Shown: positions 8,545-16,327, counted from the first letter of the stretch. The stretch: DNA of 32,175 nt from Eubacteriales bacterium (GCA_030536755.1 JAUNPJ010000047.1:1-32175), one strand, 5' to 3'. Program-made: numbers and translations. The notes: generated by a model from the sequence alone, not told the origin.

Positions 8545-9012
8545 TTATGTAATATCTACTCCTTGAAGCTGTTTGTGAATTTTTTTTTCCAATACTTCTC
8601 TTTTTTCCGGCACCTTCGGCATCTCCGGAACTTTCGGTACTTTCGCCAGCTCCTGTTGTTCCAGTTCCATCTCTCGTAACTGTTTCTTTCGATAAGTTAC
8701 CAGATTGCTGATAAATTCCGAAACACTGGGTTCCCAGTCTATGCGGTATCCTGCAATCTCCTGAACCAGTTCGGGGTTGATCGCCCATGCGCGTTTCACT
8801 ACTGTACGAAAGTTTTTCTCCACAGTACGCCAGACGACATTCTCTTGTTCTGCCATGTACACGTAGATATTGTCCCGAAAGGCAAGCAGACGGCTGCTGT
8901 CCTCAAGGCATCTGTCCACAGCTATAAGCACACGCCAATAGCCTTTGTAGGATTCTCTGATACCAAGCCTTCGCAGGATGTCTCTTAACCAAAAATCATC
9001 TTTGTTGTTCAA
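8545..9012 (-). CDS. Small protein with Spo0A C-terminal-like DNA-binding domain
   Basis: Residues 10-80 follow the pattern of the Spo0A effector domain: DILRRLGIRESYKGYWRVLIA resembles the family's LGIPAHIKGYxYLREAI, and VYMAEQENVVWRTVEKNFRTVVKRAW resembles the recognition helix region (YPxIAxKYNTTxxRVERAIRHAIExAW). No receiver domain is present, so it is an orphan DNA-binding protein rather than a response regulator. The tail has a KVPEMPKVPEK proline/charged repeat. The open frame reaches an ATG at 9057 without a ribosome site. AGGAGG at 9023-9028 points to the TTG at 9012, giving 156 residues. Target genes and signal are unknown. It stands alone between the decayed glycosyltransferase and a long AT-rich gap. 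Domain assignment is by eye and fairly confident. Confidence 0.7.
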   Translation of the reverse strand: MNNKDDFWLRDILRRLGIRESYKGYWRVLIAVDRCLEDSSRLLAFRDNIYVYMAEQENVVWRTVEKNFRTVVKRAWAINPELVQEIAGYRIDWEPSVSEFISNLVTYRKKQLREMELEQQELAKVPKVPEMPKVPEKREVLEKKIHKQLQGVDIT

Positions 9013-9057
9013 TATTTGTTTTCCTCCTATCAACCTGTATTCGGAGTTACTTTGCAA

Positions 9058-9492
9058 TTAATGTGTTGATATTACCATTATTCTCCATCGTTTTCTCTTT
9101 TTCGGCTTAAGTTGTCTTTTGTCGCCTTTTATTGCCTTTAATCTCCATTCACAGGTCTTTTTATCTTAATTGTTGTTGTTTTTTTCTTCGTGGGAGTGGA
9201 AATCACTTTGTCCAAGCCAATATTTCCCGGCTCATTTTTATTTAATAATATAATCTATTACTTTGCAACTTATTATTTTTATATTGCTAATTTACATTTA
9301 TTATTTTCTTAAAAATAAGCACAACAAAAAAGCCAACCGACTATCTTGTGTTCTAAGATAGCCAGTTGGCTCTTCATGTTTCAGAAAAAATTTTTCTGCA
9401 CTTTATTTTCTTTTAACGGTACACTTAATCAGATATTTCTTTTGTAAGAACAGCCCTTTCCATAGTGTGCTTCCATCATACGTGTGAGATTT
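9058..9492. other. AT-rich gene-free region
   Basis: About 430 bases, very AT-rich around 9230-9320, without a believable gene. It should contain the promoter of the Spo0A-like gene, but no clear -35/-10 pair stands out among the many A/T runs. It also holds the terminator at 9326-9371 and a short AGAAAAAATTTTTCT palindrome next to it. Confidence 0.6.
9326..9371 (-). terminator. Intrinsic terminator of the SEC-C/YdcF operon
   Basis: On the minus strand a 17-base stem (AGCCAACTGGCTATCTT on the 5' side) closes a 7-base loop with only two G-U wobble pairs and is followed by six T. On the plus strand the same two positions are mismatches, so the hairpin is built for minus-strand RNA. It lies about 120 bases after the ydcF-like stop. 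Confidence 0.85.
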
Positions 9493-10251
9493 TCAAATAT
9501 TCCCCACCATCTTCTCTTTCACCAGTGCGAATCCTTCTCTTACCAGAAAATGCGGCTGGTAAATAGCCTCGGAAGGGGCTGCGATTCCGCATACATCCTG
9601 ATACTTCTGATGTCTGGCAAGTTTCAAACTTCGGTAGACATGAAAATTCTGAGTGACCAGTCCGGTGCGGCTGTTTTTGACATCGGCAAGGCGGCTGCTG
9701 AAGATCAGGTTTTCCTTTGTGCTGGTGGATTTGTCTTCCAAAATCAAACGCGACGAATCAATGCCGCGCTGTACCAGGCCACGGCGCATGCATTCTGCTT
9801 CTGTCATGTGTTCTCCCGGTCCCTGTCCGCCCGACAAAATCGCTGTTGTTCCGGGATTTTCCTGCAGATATTCTGCCGCTCTGATGATGCGTTTGTTCAG
9901 GGCACGGCTGGGACGGTCGCCTTTCACCTGGGCGCCAAGGACAATGATATAGTCCAGATTTTTCTGTCCCTGCTGCGTCATCTGGCCTGCGATCAGAATC
10001 TCTGCTGCAAGGAAAATCGCAAAGCCAATTCCCACAACAATTCCAAGCAGCCACCTGCACCACACGGGAAGGAACACATTATGCCGTCCCGACCACCAGA
10101 TCCATCCGTCAATCCCATACAGGCATACAGCTGACAGCAGCCACACAATGGCAAAATCCACTCGAAAAAACTGCAGAAATAGATAATATCCCAGGCACAA
10201 AGTGCCCAGGATAATCATAATCGCCATCATTATGCGTTTCTGCCGCAGCAT
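9493..10251 (-). CDS. YdcF/SanA-like membrane protein (DUF218)
   Basis: A membrane-anchored DUF218 protein. Three hydrophobic segments occupy roughly the first 85 residues. The C-terminal domain begins with [13 protein letters not shown] and contains [18 protein letters not shown] and [12 protein letters not shown], the conserved blocks of the family. Relatives (SanA, ElyC, YdcF) are linked to envelope integrity or the wall precursor lipid carrier; the biochemical reaction is not settled. The frame is open to 10284. The ATG at 10251 has a GGAAAG upstream and is preferred, overlapping the SEC-C gene by 22 bases; an ATG at 10230 (TAATG overlap) is a second option. Co-transcribed with the SEC-C gene and ended by the terminator at 9326-9371. 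Confidence 0.85.
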   Translation of the reverse strand: MLRQKRIMMAIMIILGTLCLGYYLFLQFFRVDFAIVWLLSAVCLYGIDGWIWWSGRHNVFLPVWCRWLLGIVVGIGFAIFLAAEILIAGQMTQQGQKNLDYIIVLGAQVKGDRPSRALNKRIIRAAEYLQENPGTTAILSGGQGPGEHMTEAECMRRGLVQRGIDSSRLILEDKSTSTKENLIFSSRLADVKNSRTGLVTQNFHVYRSLKLARHQKYQDVCGIAAPSEAIYQPHFLVREGFALVKEKMVGNI

Positions 10252-10745
10252 TTTTTGTATTTCTTTCCGGAACCGCATGGACATGGATCGTTACGTCCGA
10301 TTTTCTTGCCTTTTACGATCGTGCCGGATTTTTTCTGCTCCAGATACAGAGCTTTTCTCTTCTCTTCATCGAAGATCTCATTCCACTGTGGAAGATTATA
10401 AAGCCAGTCTGCCTTTGCATCTACCATATTTTTATAGAGAAGCTCTTTGTCAAACTCCAGGCTGACAACAGTATCCTCATCCATTGTCTCAATCGGGTTC
10501 GGCTCTTTCAGACTGTCATTGATTCCATCCAGGAAACCAACCATTGTCAGCACTTCCTGTCCATATTTTTCAGCCAGCTCTTTGACCGTTCCTTTTACAA
10601 CTTCATCCGGATTTGTCAGAAGCTGCTCATAAATATTTTTCTCAATATTGAAGTAATTTGCCCAGAATCTCTGCAGCGTTCCTTTGTCGGCATTTTCATT
10701 GTATGCAATGTCTCTCCATTGATCTAAGATAGTTTTTTCACTCAT
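10230..10745 (-). CDS. SEC-C motif protein
   Basis: A soluble protein of 171 residues ending in a SEC-C motif, [17 protein letters not shown], a C-x-C-x8-CC zinc-binding element like the one at the SecA C-terminus. The preceding 150 residues are acidic and helical ([20 protein letters not shown] and so on), with no family I can name. Function unknown; SEC-C domains are generally thought to bind zinc and mediate protein or ribosome contacts. The frame is open to 10766, but AGAGGAA sits six bases before the ATG at 10745 (protein [10 protein letters not shown]), so that start is chosen. A clear promoter lies at 10848-10876. First gene of a two-gene operon. Confidence 0.85.
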   Translation of the reverse strand: MSEKTILDQWRDIAYNENADKGTLQRFWANYFNIEKNIYEQLLTNPDEVVKGTVKELAEKYGQEVLTMVGFLDGINDSLKEPNPIETMDEDTVVSLEFDKELLYKNMVDAKADWLYNLPQWNEIFDEEKRKALYLEQKKSGTIVKGKKIGRNDPCPCGSGKKYKKCCGRNA

Positions 10746-10847
10746 AAGTAATTCCTCTTTCTCCATTTGCTAATCTTGTTTGCAGGTTTTAAATGCAATC
10801 TGTGTCAACGAAATGATACGATAGATACACCTGCCTGGTCGGTGATT

Positions 10848-10876
10848 ATTATAGCATAGATAATTATAAAAAACAA
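10848..10876 (-). promoter_or_regulatory. Sigma-A-type promoter for the SEC-C/ydcF-like operon
   Basis: On the minus strand TTGTTT (10871-10876) is separated by 17 bases from a perfect TATAAT (10848-10853). Predicted transcript start is near 10841, leaving a leader of about 95 bases before the ATG at 10745. Confidence 0.75.
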
Positions 10877-10948
10877 TTGTTATATTCATGTATAGACAGG
10901 ACATAGACGGACATACTATGAATGTTCATTGGAACTCCAATGATTAGC

Positions 10949-10973
10949 AATGTGCCAACGCACATTCTTTTTT
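10949..10973 (+). terminator. Terminator-like hairpin on the plus strand
   Basis: AATGTGC-CAAC-GCACATT followed by C and six T on the plus strand. It is preceded by another small hairpin, CATTGG-AACT-CCAATG, at 10927-10942. No plus-strand gene lies upstream, so it is either the end of an unannotated short RNA or a barrier to antisense transcription. Confidence 0.55.
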
Positions 10974-10991
10974 ATACTTTATCCTCCCCTT

Positions 10992-11035
10992 AAAAAACCC
11001 CGCAGTCATGCAAAGGCGCATACCTGCGGGGTTTT
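10992..11035 (-). terminator. Terminator of the flavodiiron gene, bidirectional in shape
   Basis: CCCCGCAG (10998-11005) pairs with CTGCGGGG (11024-11031), with an inner ATGC/GCAT pairing. Six A on the left give six T on the minus strand, 30 bases after the flavodiiron stop. TTTT on the right could also serve the plus strand. Confidence 0.88.
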
Positions 11036-11064
11036 ATTATAAACTTCGTATTTTTATCTGTTTG

Positions 11065-12852
11065 TTATACGATCGGTTCGAAATCAGCTACACCATGTTT
11101 GCACAGCGGGCAGATGTAATCTTCTGGAAGCTCATCGCCTTCATAGATAAATCCGCAGACTTTACATACAAATCCTTTCTTGCCTTCTGTCTGTGGTTTT
11201 GGTTTTACATTCTTCTGGTAGTAGGTATAGGTCATGGTATCGATGTCATTGATCACACGCGCCTCTGTTACGGTACAGATGAACATTCCGTGTGTATCCA
11301 GATCTACATACTGCTCTACTTTCAGAGACATAAATGCATTGATGTATTTTGGAAGGAATACCAGTCCGTTATCAGAACGCAGTGTCTCCATGTTAGCAAA
11401 TTTATCAGCCGTTCTTCCGCTCTGGAATCCAAAGTTCTGGAATACGCTGAAAGGAGCCTCTGTGGACAGACAGTTTACGTTCATCACACCTGTCTGTTTG
11501 ATGATGTGGTGAGAGTAGTTTGCCTTGTTGATGTTAACGGCTACACGGTTCGGGTTATCGGTCAGCTGTGTAACAGTGTTTACGATCAGACCATTGTCTT
11601 TCTTTCCATCGTTGGAAGTTACCACATACAGACCATAGCCAATCTTGAACAGTGCAGTCAGGTCGTTTTTGTCAGCCTTGTCACTCTTAGCTACGTAATC
11701 GCGGCAAAGCTCGTCTGCCAGCGCTTCAACCTGAGCAGTGCTCTCCTCATTGAGTGCAGATTTGATATGAACGGTTGTATCTGTGAAGGTCAGTTTCTTG
11801 GAGCCTTCGAACATGTTCTTCATCACTTTTGCAGCCAGAGGTGCCCATGTTCCGTTCTCGATCAGAGCTACCGTACGATTCTGGAAGTTTCTCTCTGTCA
11901 GATGATGGATGTACTCTTTCATGAATGGGAAGATGTCAGCATTATATGTAGTGGTAGCGAGTACCAGTTTGCCGTAGCGGAATGCATCTTCCACTGCCTC
12001 TGCCATATCATCGCGGGCAAGGTCAAATACAGCAACTTTCGGGCATCCTTTCTCGATGAGTTTCTTCTCCAGAAGCTCAACTGCTTTCTTTGTATGTCCA
12101 TATACAGAAGTGTAAGCAATCACAACGCCTTCGCTCTCAACTGCATAAGAAGACCAGATATCATAAAGATTGATGTAGTATCCCAGATTTTCTTTCAGGA
12201 TTGGTCCATGCAGAGGGCAGATGGTCTGAATGTCCAGTCCGGCTGCTTTTTTCAGCAGGTTTTGTACCTGTGCACCATATTTTCCTACGATGCCGATATA
12301 ATAACGGCGTGCCTCGCATGCCCAGTCTTCTTCTACATCCAGAGCACCGAATTTGCCGAAACCATCTGCTGAAAACAGAACTTTGTCATATGTATCATAA
12401 GTTACAATTACTTCTGGCCAGTGTACCATAGGAGCAGCTACAAATGCCAGTGTATGTTTTCCAAGTGACAGTGTGTCACCTTCTTTGACTACCACCTGTC
12501 TGTCAGCAAAATCTGTGCCGAAGAACTGCTTCATCATCACAAATGCTTTCTGAGAGGAAACGATCTTGGTATCCTGGAATGTCTCCATAAAGTTTGCGAT
12601 ATTTGCGGAGTGGTCCGGCTCCATATGCTGAATGATCAGGTAATCCGGACGGCGGGAACCGAGAACGGACTGGATGTTGTCAAGCCACTCATGTGTAAAG
12701 CGGGCATCTACGGTATCCATAACTGCGATCTTCTCATCCATGATCACATAAGAATTGTATGCCATACCATTCTCTACTACATATTGTCCCTCAAACAAGT
12801 CCACATCATGATCGTTCACACCTACATACTTAATGTCTTTCGTAATCTCCAT
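11065..12852 (-). CDS. Flavodiiron protein with fused flavin reductase and rubredoxin domains
   Basis: A cytoplasmic oxygen and/or nitric oxide reductase protecting anaerobic metabolism. Three parts are readable in 595 residues. First, a metallo-beta-lactamase-like diiron domain with ligands H76, E78, D80, H81, H144, D163 and H215 (HMEPDH motif). Second, a flavodoxin domain starting YTSVYGHT at 247-254, binding FMN. Third, a flavin-reductase-like domain from about 400 to 540, ending in a rubredoxin with CKVC and CPLC pairs (about 552-595). Such fusions let electrons pass from NAD(P)H through flavin and rubredoxin to the diiron site without separate partners. An AAGGAG ribosome site lies eight bases before the ATG. 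It is a single-gene unit with its own terminator and a possible operator at 12876-12892. Confidence 0.93.
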   Translation of the reverse strand: MEITKDIKYVGVNDHDVDLFEGQYVVENGMAYNSYVIMDEKIAVMDTVDARFTHEWLDNIQSVLGSRRPDYLIIQHMEPDHSANIANFMETFQDTKIVSSQKAFVMMKQFFGTDFADRQVVVKEGDTLSLGKHTLAFVAAPMVHWPEVIVTYDTYDKVLFSADGFGKFGALDVEEDWACEARRYYIGIVGKYGAQVQNLLKKAAGLDIQTICPLHGPILKENLGYYINLYDIWSSYAVESEGVVIAYTSVYGHTKKAVELLEKKLIEKGCPKVAVFDLARDDMAEAVEDAFRYGKLVLATTTYNADIFPFMKEYIHHLTERNFQNRTVALIENGTWAPLAAKVMKNMFEGSKKLTFTDTTVHIKSALNEESTAQVEALADELCRDYVAKSDKADKNDLTALFKIGYGLYVVTSNDGKKDNGLIVNTVTQLTDNPNRVAVNINKANYSHHIIKQTGVMNVNCLSTEAPFSVFQNFGFQSGRTADKFANMETLRSDNGLVFLPKYINAFMSLKVEQYVDLDTHGMFICTVTEARVINDIDTMTYTYYQKNVKPKPQTEGKKGFVCKVCGFIYEGDELPEDYICPLCKHGVADFEPIV

Positions 12853-12875
12853 TTTATAAGCTCCTTTCTCTTATC

Positions 12876-12892
12876 ATGAATAGAATATTCAT
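12876..12892. promoter_or_regulatory. Possible operator in the flavodiiron gene leader
   Basis: A perfect inverted repeat ATGAAT-N5-ATTCAT between the proposed -10 box and the ribosome site of the flavodiiron gene. The position fits a repressor site, but it does not match a binding motif I can name with confidence. Confidence 0.4.
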
Positions 12893-12913
12893 CAGACGCA
12901 CTTTTATGAGTGT

Positions 12914-12922
12914 ATTATAACA
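12914..12922 (-). promoter_or_regulatory. Extended -10 promoter element for the flavodiiron gene
   Basis: On the minus strand TGTTATAAT, a perfect TATAAT with a TG dinucleotide one base upstream (extended -10). No good -35 box is present 16-18 bases further up, which is typical of extended -10 promoters. Confidence 0.55.
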
Positions 12923-13087
12923 TACTCGCATTGAAAATACTAGACTTTTTCAATCTATTTTCTAATATTTTTCCCGTGCGTCACATTACTTTCATTATAT
13001 AAAGTTGCCAAACAATTGTAAAGTCCGGCTCCAAAAAATCTCATTTTTTCTTTTTTTGAAAAAAAATAAATTTTTTCAAAAAAACAC
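12923..13087. other. AT-rich spacer between flavodiiron gene and tRNA genes
   Basis: No gene. It contains an A/T tract with inverted symmetry around 13050-13085 (TTTGAAAAAA and TTTTTTCAAA), directly before the tRNA promoter; it could act as an UP element or a weak terminator. Confidence 0.4.
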
Positions 13088-13116
13088 TTGCATTTTCCCG
13101 AAAAGTGTTGTATTAT
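13088..13116 (+). promoter_or_regulatory. Promoter of the tRNA-Glu pair
   Basis: TTGCAT (13088-13093), 17 bases, then TATTAT (13111-13116) on the plus strand, about 40 bases before the first tRNA. The elements overlap an inverted repeat AACACTT-N14-AAGTGTT. Confidence 0.75.
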
Positions 13117-13156
13117 AAACAAGCTGATTGATGCGGCACACAAAAACAAATAATAT

Positions 13157-13228
13157 GGTCTGTTGGTCAAGTGGTTAAGACGCTGCCCTCTCACGGCAGA
13201 ATCAGGGGTTCGACTCCCCTACAGACTG
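13157..13228 (+). tRNA. tRNA-Glu (anticodon CTC), copy 1
   Basis: A 72-base cloverleaf. The acceptor stem GGTCTGT pairs with ACAGACT, with a G-U at the first position. The D arm is GTC...GAC. The anticodon stem CTGCC/GGCAG encloses the loop CTCTCAC, giving anticodon CTC, which reads GAG (glutamate). The T arm is AGGGG-TTCGACT-CCCCT. The discriminator base is G and CCA is not encoded. Confidence 0.95.
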
Positions 13229-13271
13229 CTCAATCTCATGACTGATGAGGTTCACAAAAACCGAATAACAT

Positions 13272-13343
13272 GGTCTGTTGGTCAAGTGGTTAAGACGCTG
13301 CCCTCTCACGGCAGAATCAGGGGTTCGACTCCCCTACAGACTG
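13272..13343 (+). tRNA. tRNA-Glu (anticodon CTC), copy 2
   Basis: Identical in all 72 bases to the first copy, 115 bases downstream. The flanking 30 bases before each copy are also related but have diverged, which indicates tandem duplication. Followed at once by a strong terminator. Confidence 0.95.
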
Positions 13344-13346
13344 CTG

Positions 13347-13378
13347 AGAACTTCTGAAAAATCAGAAGTTCTTTTTTT
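13347..13378 (+). terminator. Terminator of the tRNA-Glu operon
   Basis: AGAACTTCTGA-AAAA-TCAGAAGTTCT, a perfect 11-base stem with a 4-base loop, running into seven T, starting four bases after the second tRNA. Confidence 0.92.
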
Positions 13379-13392
13379 GTTTTCTTTTCACG

Positions 13393-13429
13393 AAAAATAC
13401 GCCCCAGCCAAACGCCGGAGCATATTTTT
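13393..13429 (-). terminator. Terminator of the csoR-copA operon
   Basis: On the minus strand ATGCTCCGGC and GCTGGGGCGTAT pair around a GTTTG loop, using three G-U wobbles, extended by A-T pairs and followed by five T. Located 16 bases after the copA stop. Confidence 0.82.
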
Positions 13430-13444
13430 CTATCAAAGCACAGC

Positions 13445-13654
13445 CTATTTGATGCTGATCACTTCGTAATCCTGATCTTCTACTGTTTTCTTCAGTACTG
13501 CATCGTCAAGTGCCTCTGCCAGAGTGACAACGGCTGTTCCGTCTTTGTGGCTGACGATTGCTTCTTCTACCTGTGGAAGTGCCTCCAGACATTTTTTCAC
13601 TCTTGCCTCACAGTGTCCACACATCATTCCTTTGATTTCCATTGTTTTTTTCAT
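13445..13654 (-). CDS. Possible internally initiated CopZ-like copper chaperone
   Basis: Within copA, and in the same frame, AAGGAG (13664-13669) sits nine bases before the ATG at 13654. Initiation there would give a 69-residue protein, MKKTMEIKGMMCGHCEARV and onward, with the size and M-x-C-x2-C motif of the free chaperone CopZ. The region before it is a lysine-rich linker, so a separate product would be a whole domain. This may simply be a former separate copZ gene fused to copA, or one reading frame with two products. Either way, the sequence shows a usable start; expression as a separate protein is inference. Confidence 0.45.
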   Translation of the reverse strand: MKKTMEIKGMMCGHCEARVKKCLEALPQVEEAIVSHKDGTAVVTLAEALDDAVLKKTVEDQDYEVISIK

Positions 13655-15970
13655 TTCTTTCGTCTCCTTTTTCTTTGATTTTTTTATTTTTTTATCTTTT
13701 CTGGCATCATACATGGAGAAAAGATTTAAACGCAGTGCATTCGTTACCACACAGAAGCTGGACAGGCTCATCGCCGCCGCCCCGAACATCGGATTTAATT
13801 TCCATCCAAAGATCGGATACCACAGTCCTGCTGCCAGCGGAATTCCGATGATATTGTAAATAAATGCCCAGAACAGATTCTCGTGAATATTTTTCAAAGT
13901 GGCGCGGCTTAAGCGGATGGCTGCCGGTACATCGCTGAGCCGGCTTTTCATCAGCACAACATCAGCCGCATCGATCGCAATATCTGTTCCCGCCCCGATG
14001 GCGATTCCCATATCTGCTCTCGTAAGCGCCGGTGCGTCGTTGATTCCGTCGCCTACCATCGCAACTTTTCCATGCTTTTTCAGGGAGCGGATGACGCTTT
14101 CCTTCCCTTCCGGGAGAACACCGGCAATGACTTCATCCACACCGGCCTGCGCTCCGATTGCTCTTGCTGTCCGCTCGTTGTCACCAGTCAGCATGACAAC
14201 CTTGATGCCCATATTCTGGAGTTCTTTGACTGCCCGCGGGCTGTCCTCCTTGATGACATCTGCCACGGCAATGACACCAAGCAATTGGCCATCTCTGCTG
14301 AAAAACAATGGTGTTTTGCCTTCTTCTGCCAACTGCTGTGCTTGCTTTTCCATTATTTCGGAAACCACCGCATTCTGGCCGATAAAGTTTCTGTTTCCAC
14401 CGGCAAGGCGACGGCCTTTCCAGTTCGCTGTGAGCCCATTGCCCGGAAGTGCCTGAAAATCGTCTGCGTTTTCTCTGACCAGATTTCGTTCGATGCCAAG
14501 GGCAAGAATCGCCTTCGCCAACGGATGCTCACTCTTTTGTTCCAGCACAAAGGCTGCCTGCAAAAGTTCTTCCTCACCGATTCCTTCTTCTGGCACCAGA
14601 TCTGTCACTTTCGGTTCCCCGCTTGTGATCGTTCCCGTTTTATCAAGCGCTACAATCTCCATCTTTCCTGTTTCTTCCAGAGAAACGGCTGTCTTGAACA
14701 TAATTCCATGTTTGGCACCCATACCGTTACCTACCATAATCGCGACCGGAGTTGCCAGTCCAAGCGCGCAGGGGCAGCTGATGACGAGAACGGAAATACC
14801 TCTGGCCAGTGCAAATCCAATGGTCTGTCCCGCCAGAAGCCAGACGAGAATCGTCAGCACGGAAATGCTGATCACAACTGGCACAAACACGCCGGATACT
14901 TTGTCTGCAATTTTTGCAATCGGGGCTTTTGTAGCCGCTGCATCGCTGACCATCTGAATAATCTGGGATAAAGTTGTATCTTCCCCCACTCTGGTTGCCT
15001 CACACTGGAGATAGCCGGACTGGTTCAAAGTAGCGGCAGAGACTGAATCGCCTGGTTCCTTATCAACAGGAATGCTTTCTCCTGTCAGGGCCGATTCGTT
15101 GACCGCACTGCTTCCTTCTTTTACAATTCCATCGACAGGTATATTCTCACCCGGCTTTACCACAAAAATATCACCGATGTGCACCTGTTCAATGCCAACT
15201 TCGACTTCCTCGCCATGGCGAAGAAGTGTCGCTGTCTTCGGTGCCAGCTTCATCAGCCCTTTCAGGGCATCGGTTGTCTTACCCTTGGAATGTGCCTCCA
15301 GCATTTTTCCGACCGTGATCAGCGCCAGAATCATAGCAGCCGATTCAAAATAGAATTCATGCATATACGACATGACTGCCGCACTGTCGCCTTTGAGCTG
15401 GGCATCTGTCATGGCAAACAGCGCATATGTGCTGTACACAAAAGATGCCGCTGAGCCAAGTGCCACCAGTGTATCCATATTTGGTGCGCCATGTGCAAGG
15501 CTCTTAAAACCACTGATAAAAAATTTCTGGTTTACTACCATCAAAGCCACGGCAAACAAAAGCTGCACAAGCCCCATGGCAACGTGATTTCCGTCAAAGA
15601 AAGACGGAAGCGGCCATCCCCACATCATATGTCCCATCGACACATACAGCAAAGGGATCAGCAACACCAGCGATACCACAAGGCGGCGCTTGAGCACGGG
15701 CGTTTCTCTGTCCTTCAACATTTCTTCATATTCCATCGTACGGTCCGCTGCCTGACTTCTTTGTCCCTGTCCACCCTTAACAGAGGCTCCATAGCCTGCC
15801 GCCTCCACGGCCGCGATAATCTGTTTTGGCGAAGCCGTACCCTCCACGCCCATGGAATTCGTCAGAAGGCTGACGGAACAACTTGTCACGCCGTCGACTT
15901 TGGAAACCGCCTTTTCCACGCGGGCACTGCAGGCAGCACAGCTCATACCGGTTACTGTATACTGCTCCAT
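13445..15970 (-). CDS. copA: Copper-exporting P1B-type ATPase with C-terminal CopZ-like domain
   Basis: Exports Cu(I) across the cytoplasmic membrane. One N-terminal metal-binding domain carries GMSCAACS at 8-15. Then come the P-type core motifs: TGES at 296-299, the transmembrane CPC at 399-401, DKTGT from D443, SEHP, and GDGINDAP near 640. C-terminal helices carry YN and the MSLSS segment typical of copper pumps. After a lysine-rich linker a second metal-binding domain with MMCGHC follows (from residue 773). At 841 residues it is longer than a typical one-domain CopA because of this extension. AGGAGG lies five bases before the ATG, and csoR ends 12 bases upstream. Regulated by CsoR through the operators near 16300-16350. 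The internal start at 13654 is described separately. Confidence 0.95.
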   Translation of the reverse strand: MEQYTVTGMSCAACSARVEKAVSKVDGVTSCSVSLLTNSMGVEGTASPKQIIAAVEAAGYGASVKGGQGQRSQAADRTMEYEEMLKDRETPVLKRRLVVSLVLLIPLLYVSMGHMMWGWPLPSFFDGNHVAMGLVQLLFAVALMVVNQKFFISGFKSLAHGAPNMDTLVALGSAASFVYSTYALFAMTDAQLKGDSAAVMSYMHEFYFESAAMILALITVGKMLEAHSKGKTTDALKGLMKLAPKTATLLRHGEEVEVGIEQVHIGDIFVVKPGENIPVDGIVKEGSSAVNESALTGESIPVDKEPGDSVSAATLNQSGYLQCEATRVGEDTTLSQIIQMVSDAAATKAPIAKIADKVSGVFVPVVISISVLTILVWLLAGQTIGFALARGISVLVISCPCALGLATPVAIMVGNGMGAKHGIMFKTAVSLEETGKMEIVALDKTGTITSGEPKVTDLVPEEGIGEEELLQAAFVLEQKSEHPLAKAILALGIERNLVRENADDFQALPGNGLTANWKGRRLAGGNRNFIGQNAVVSEIMEKQAQQLAEEGKTPLFFSRDGQLLGVIAVADVIKEDSPRAVKELQNMGIKVVMLTGDNERTARAIGAQAGVDEVIAGVLPEGKESVIRSLKKHGKVAMVGDGINDAPALTRADMGIAIGAGTDIAIDAADVVLMKSRLSDVPAAIRLSRATLKNIHENLFWAFIYNIIGIPLAAGLWYPIFGWKLNPMFGAAAMSLSSFCVVTNALRLNLFSMYDARKDKKIKKSKKKETKEMKKTMEIKGMMCGHCEARVKKCLEALPQVEEAIVSHKDGTAVVTLAEALDDAVLKKTVEDQDYEVISIK

Positions 15971-15982
15971 AATTTCCTCCTT

Positions 15983-16285
15983 CTATTTCATCAGCTTTGG
16001 TAATAGTGTTACCAATTCATCAATAACCTCATCATTTCCATTTCGAATATTTTCCGCCACACAGGTGCGCAGATGATTGGCAAGCAACACTTTATTGAAA
16101 CTGTTCAGTGCAGCATTGACAGCGGAGACCTGCACAAGAATATCCGTACAGTAGGCATCTTTTTCCAGCATTCCCTGAATGCCCCTTACTTGTCCTTCAA
16201 TCCGTTTCAGGCGGTTCATCAAATCTTTATATTCTTTGTCGGAACGCTCTTTCTTCTTATGACTGCAGCATTGCTTTTCTTCCAT
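15983..16285 (-). CDS. csoR: Copper-sensing repressor of the CsoR/FrmR family
   Basis: An all-helical DNA-binding repressor that leaves its operator when it binds Cu(I). The 100-residue protein holds the family core RLKRIEGQVRGIQGML. It also holds the copper-binding triad C46, H71 and C75 (YC...HLRTC), which distinguishes CsoR from formaldehyde-sensing FrmR and nickel-sensing RcnR. The N-terminus EEKQCCSHKKK is an extra cysteine/histidine-bearing tail. A GGGAGGT ribosome site precedes the ATG. It is the first gene of the csoR-copA operon, with two CsoR-type operators in its own promoter, so it is expected to repress itself and copA. Confidence 0.93.
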   Translation of the reverse strand: MEEKQCCSHKKKERSDKEYKDLMNRLKRIEGQVRGIQGMLEKDAYCTDILVQVSAVNAALNSFNKVLLANHLRTCVAENIRNGNDEVIDELVTLLPKLMK

Positions 16286-16299
16286 ATTCCACCTCCCAT

Positions 16300-16316
16300 A
16301 TACCCCTATAGGGTAT
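16300..16316. promoter_or_regulatory. CsoR operator 1 (start-site proximal)
   Basis: ATACCCCTATAGGGTAT: perfect ATACCC-N5-GGGTAT inverted repeat, the layout of known copper-responsive CsoR sites in Firmicutes. It lies just downstream of the -10 box, across or just after the predicted transcript start and before the csoR ribosome site. Confidence 0.85.
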
Positions 16317-16327
16317 TTTCTTCATTC

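Noticed and set aside
11008-12372. Long plus-strand open frame (454 codons) opposite the flavodiiron gene
   Set aside because: Lies antisense to a fully motif-supported protein, is cysteine- and histidine-rich nonsense, and has no ribosome site.
14072-14971. Long plus-strand open frame opposite copA
   Set aside because: Shadow of the P-type ATPase coding sequence; no start signal or domain.
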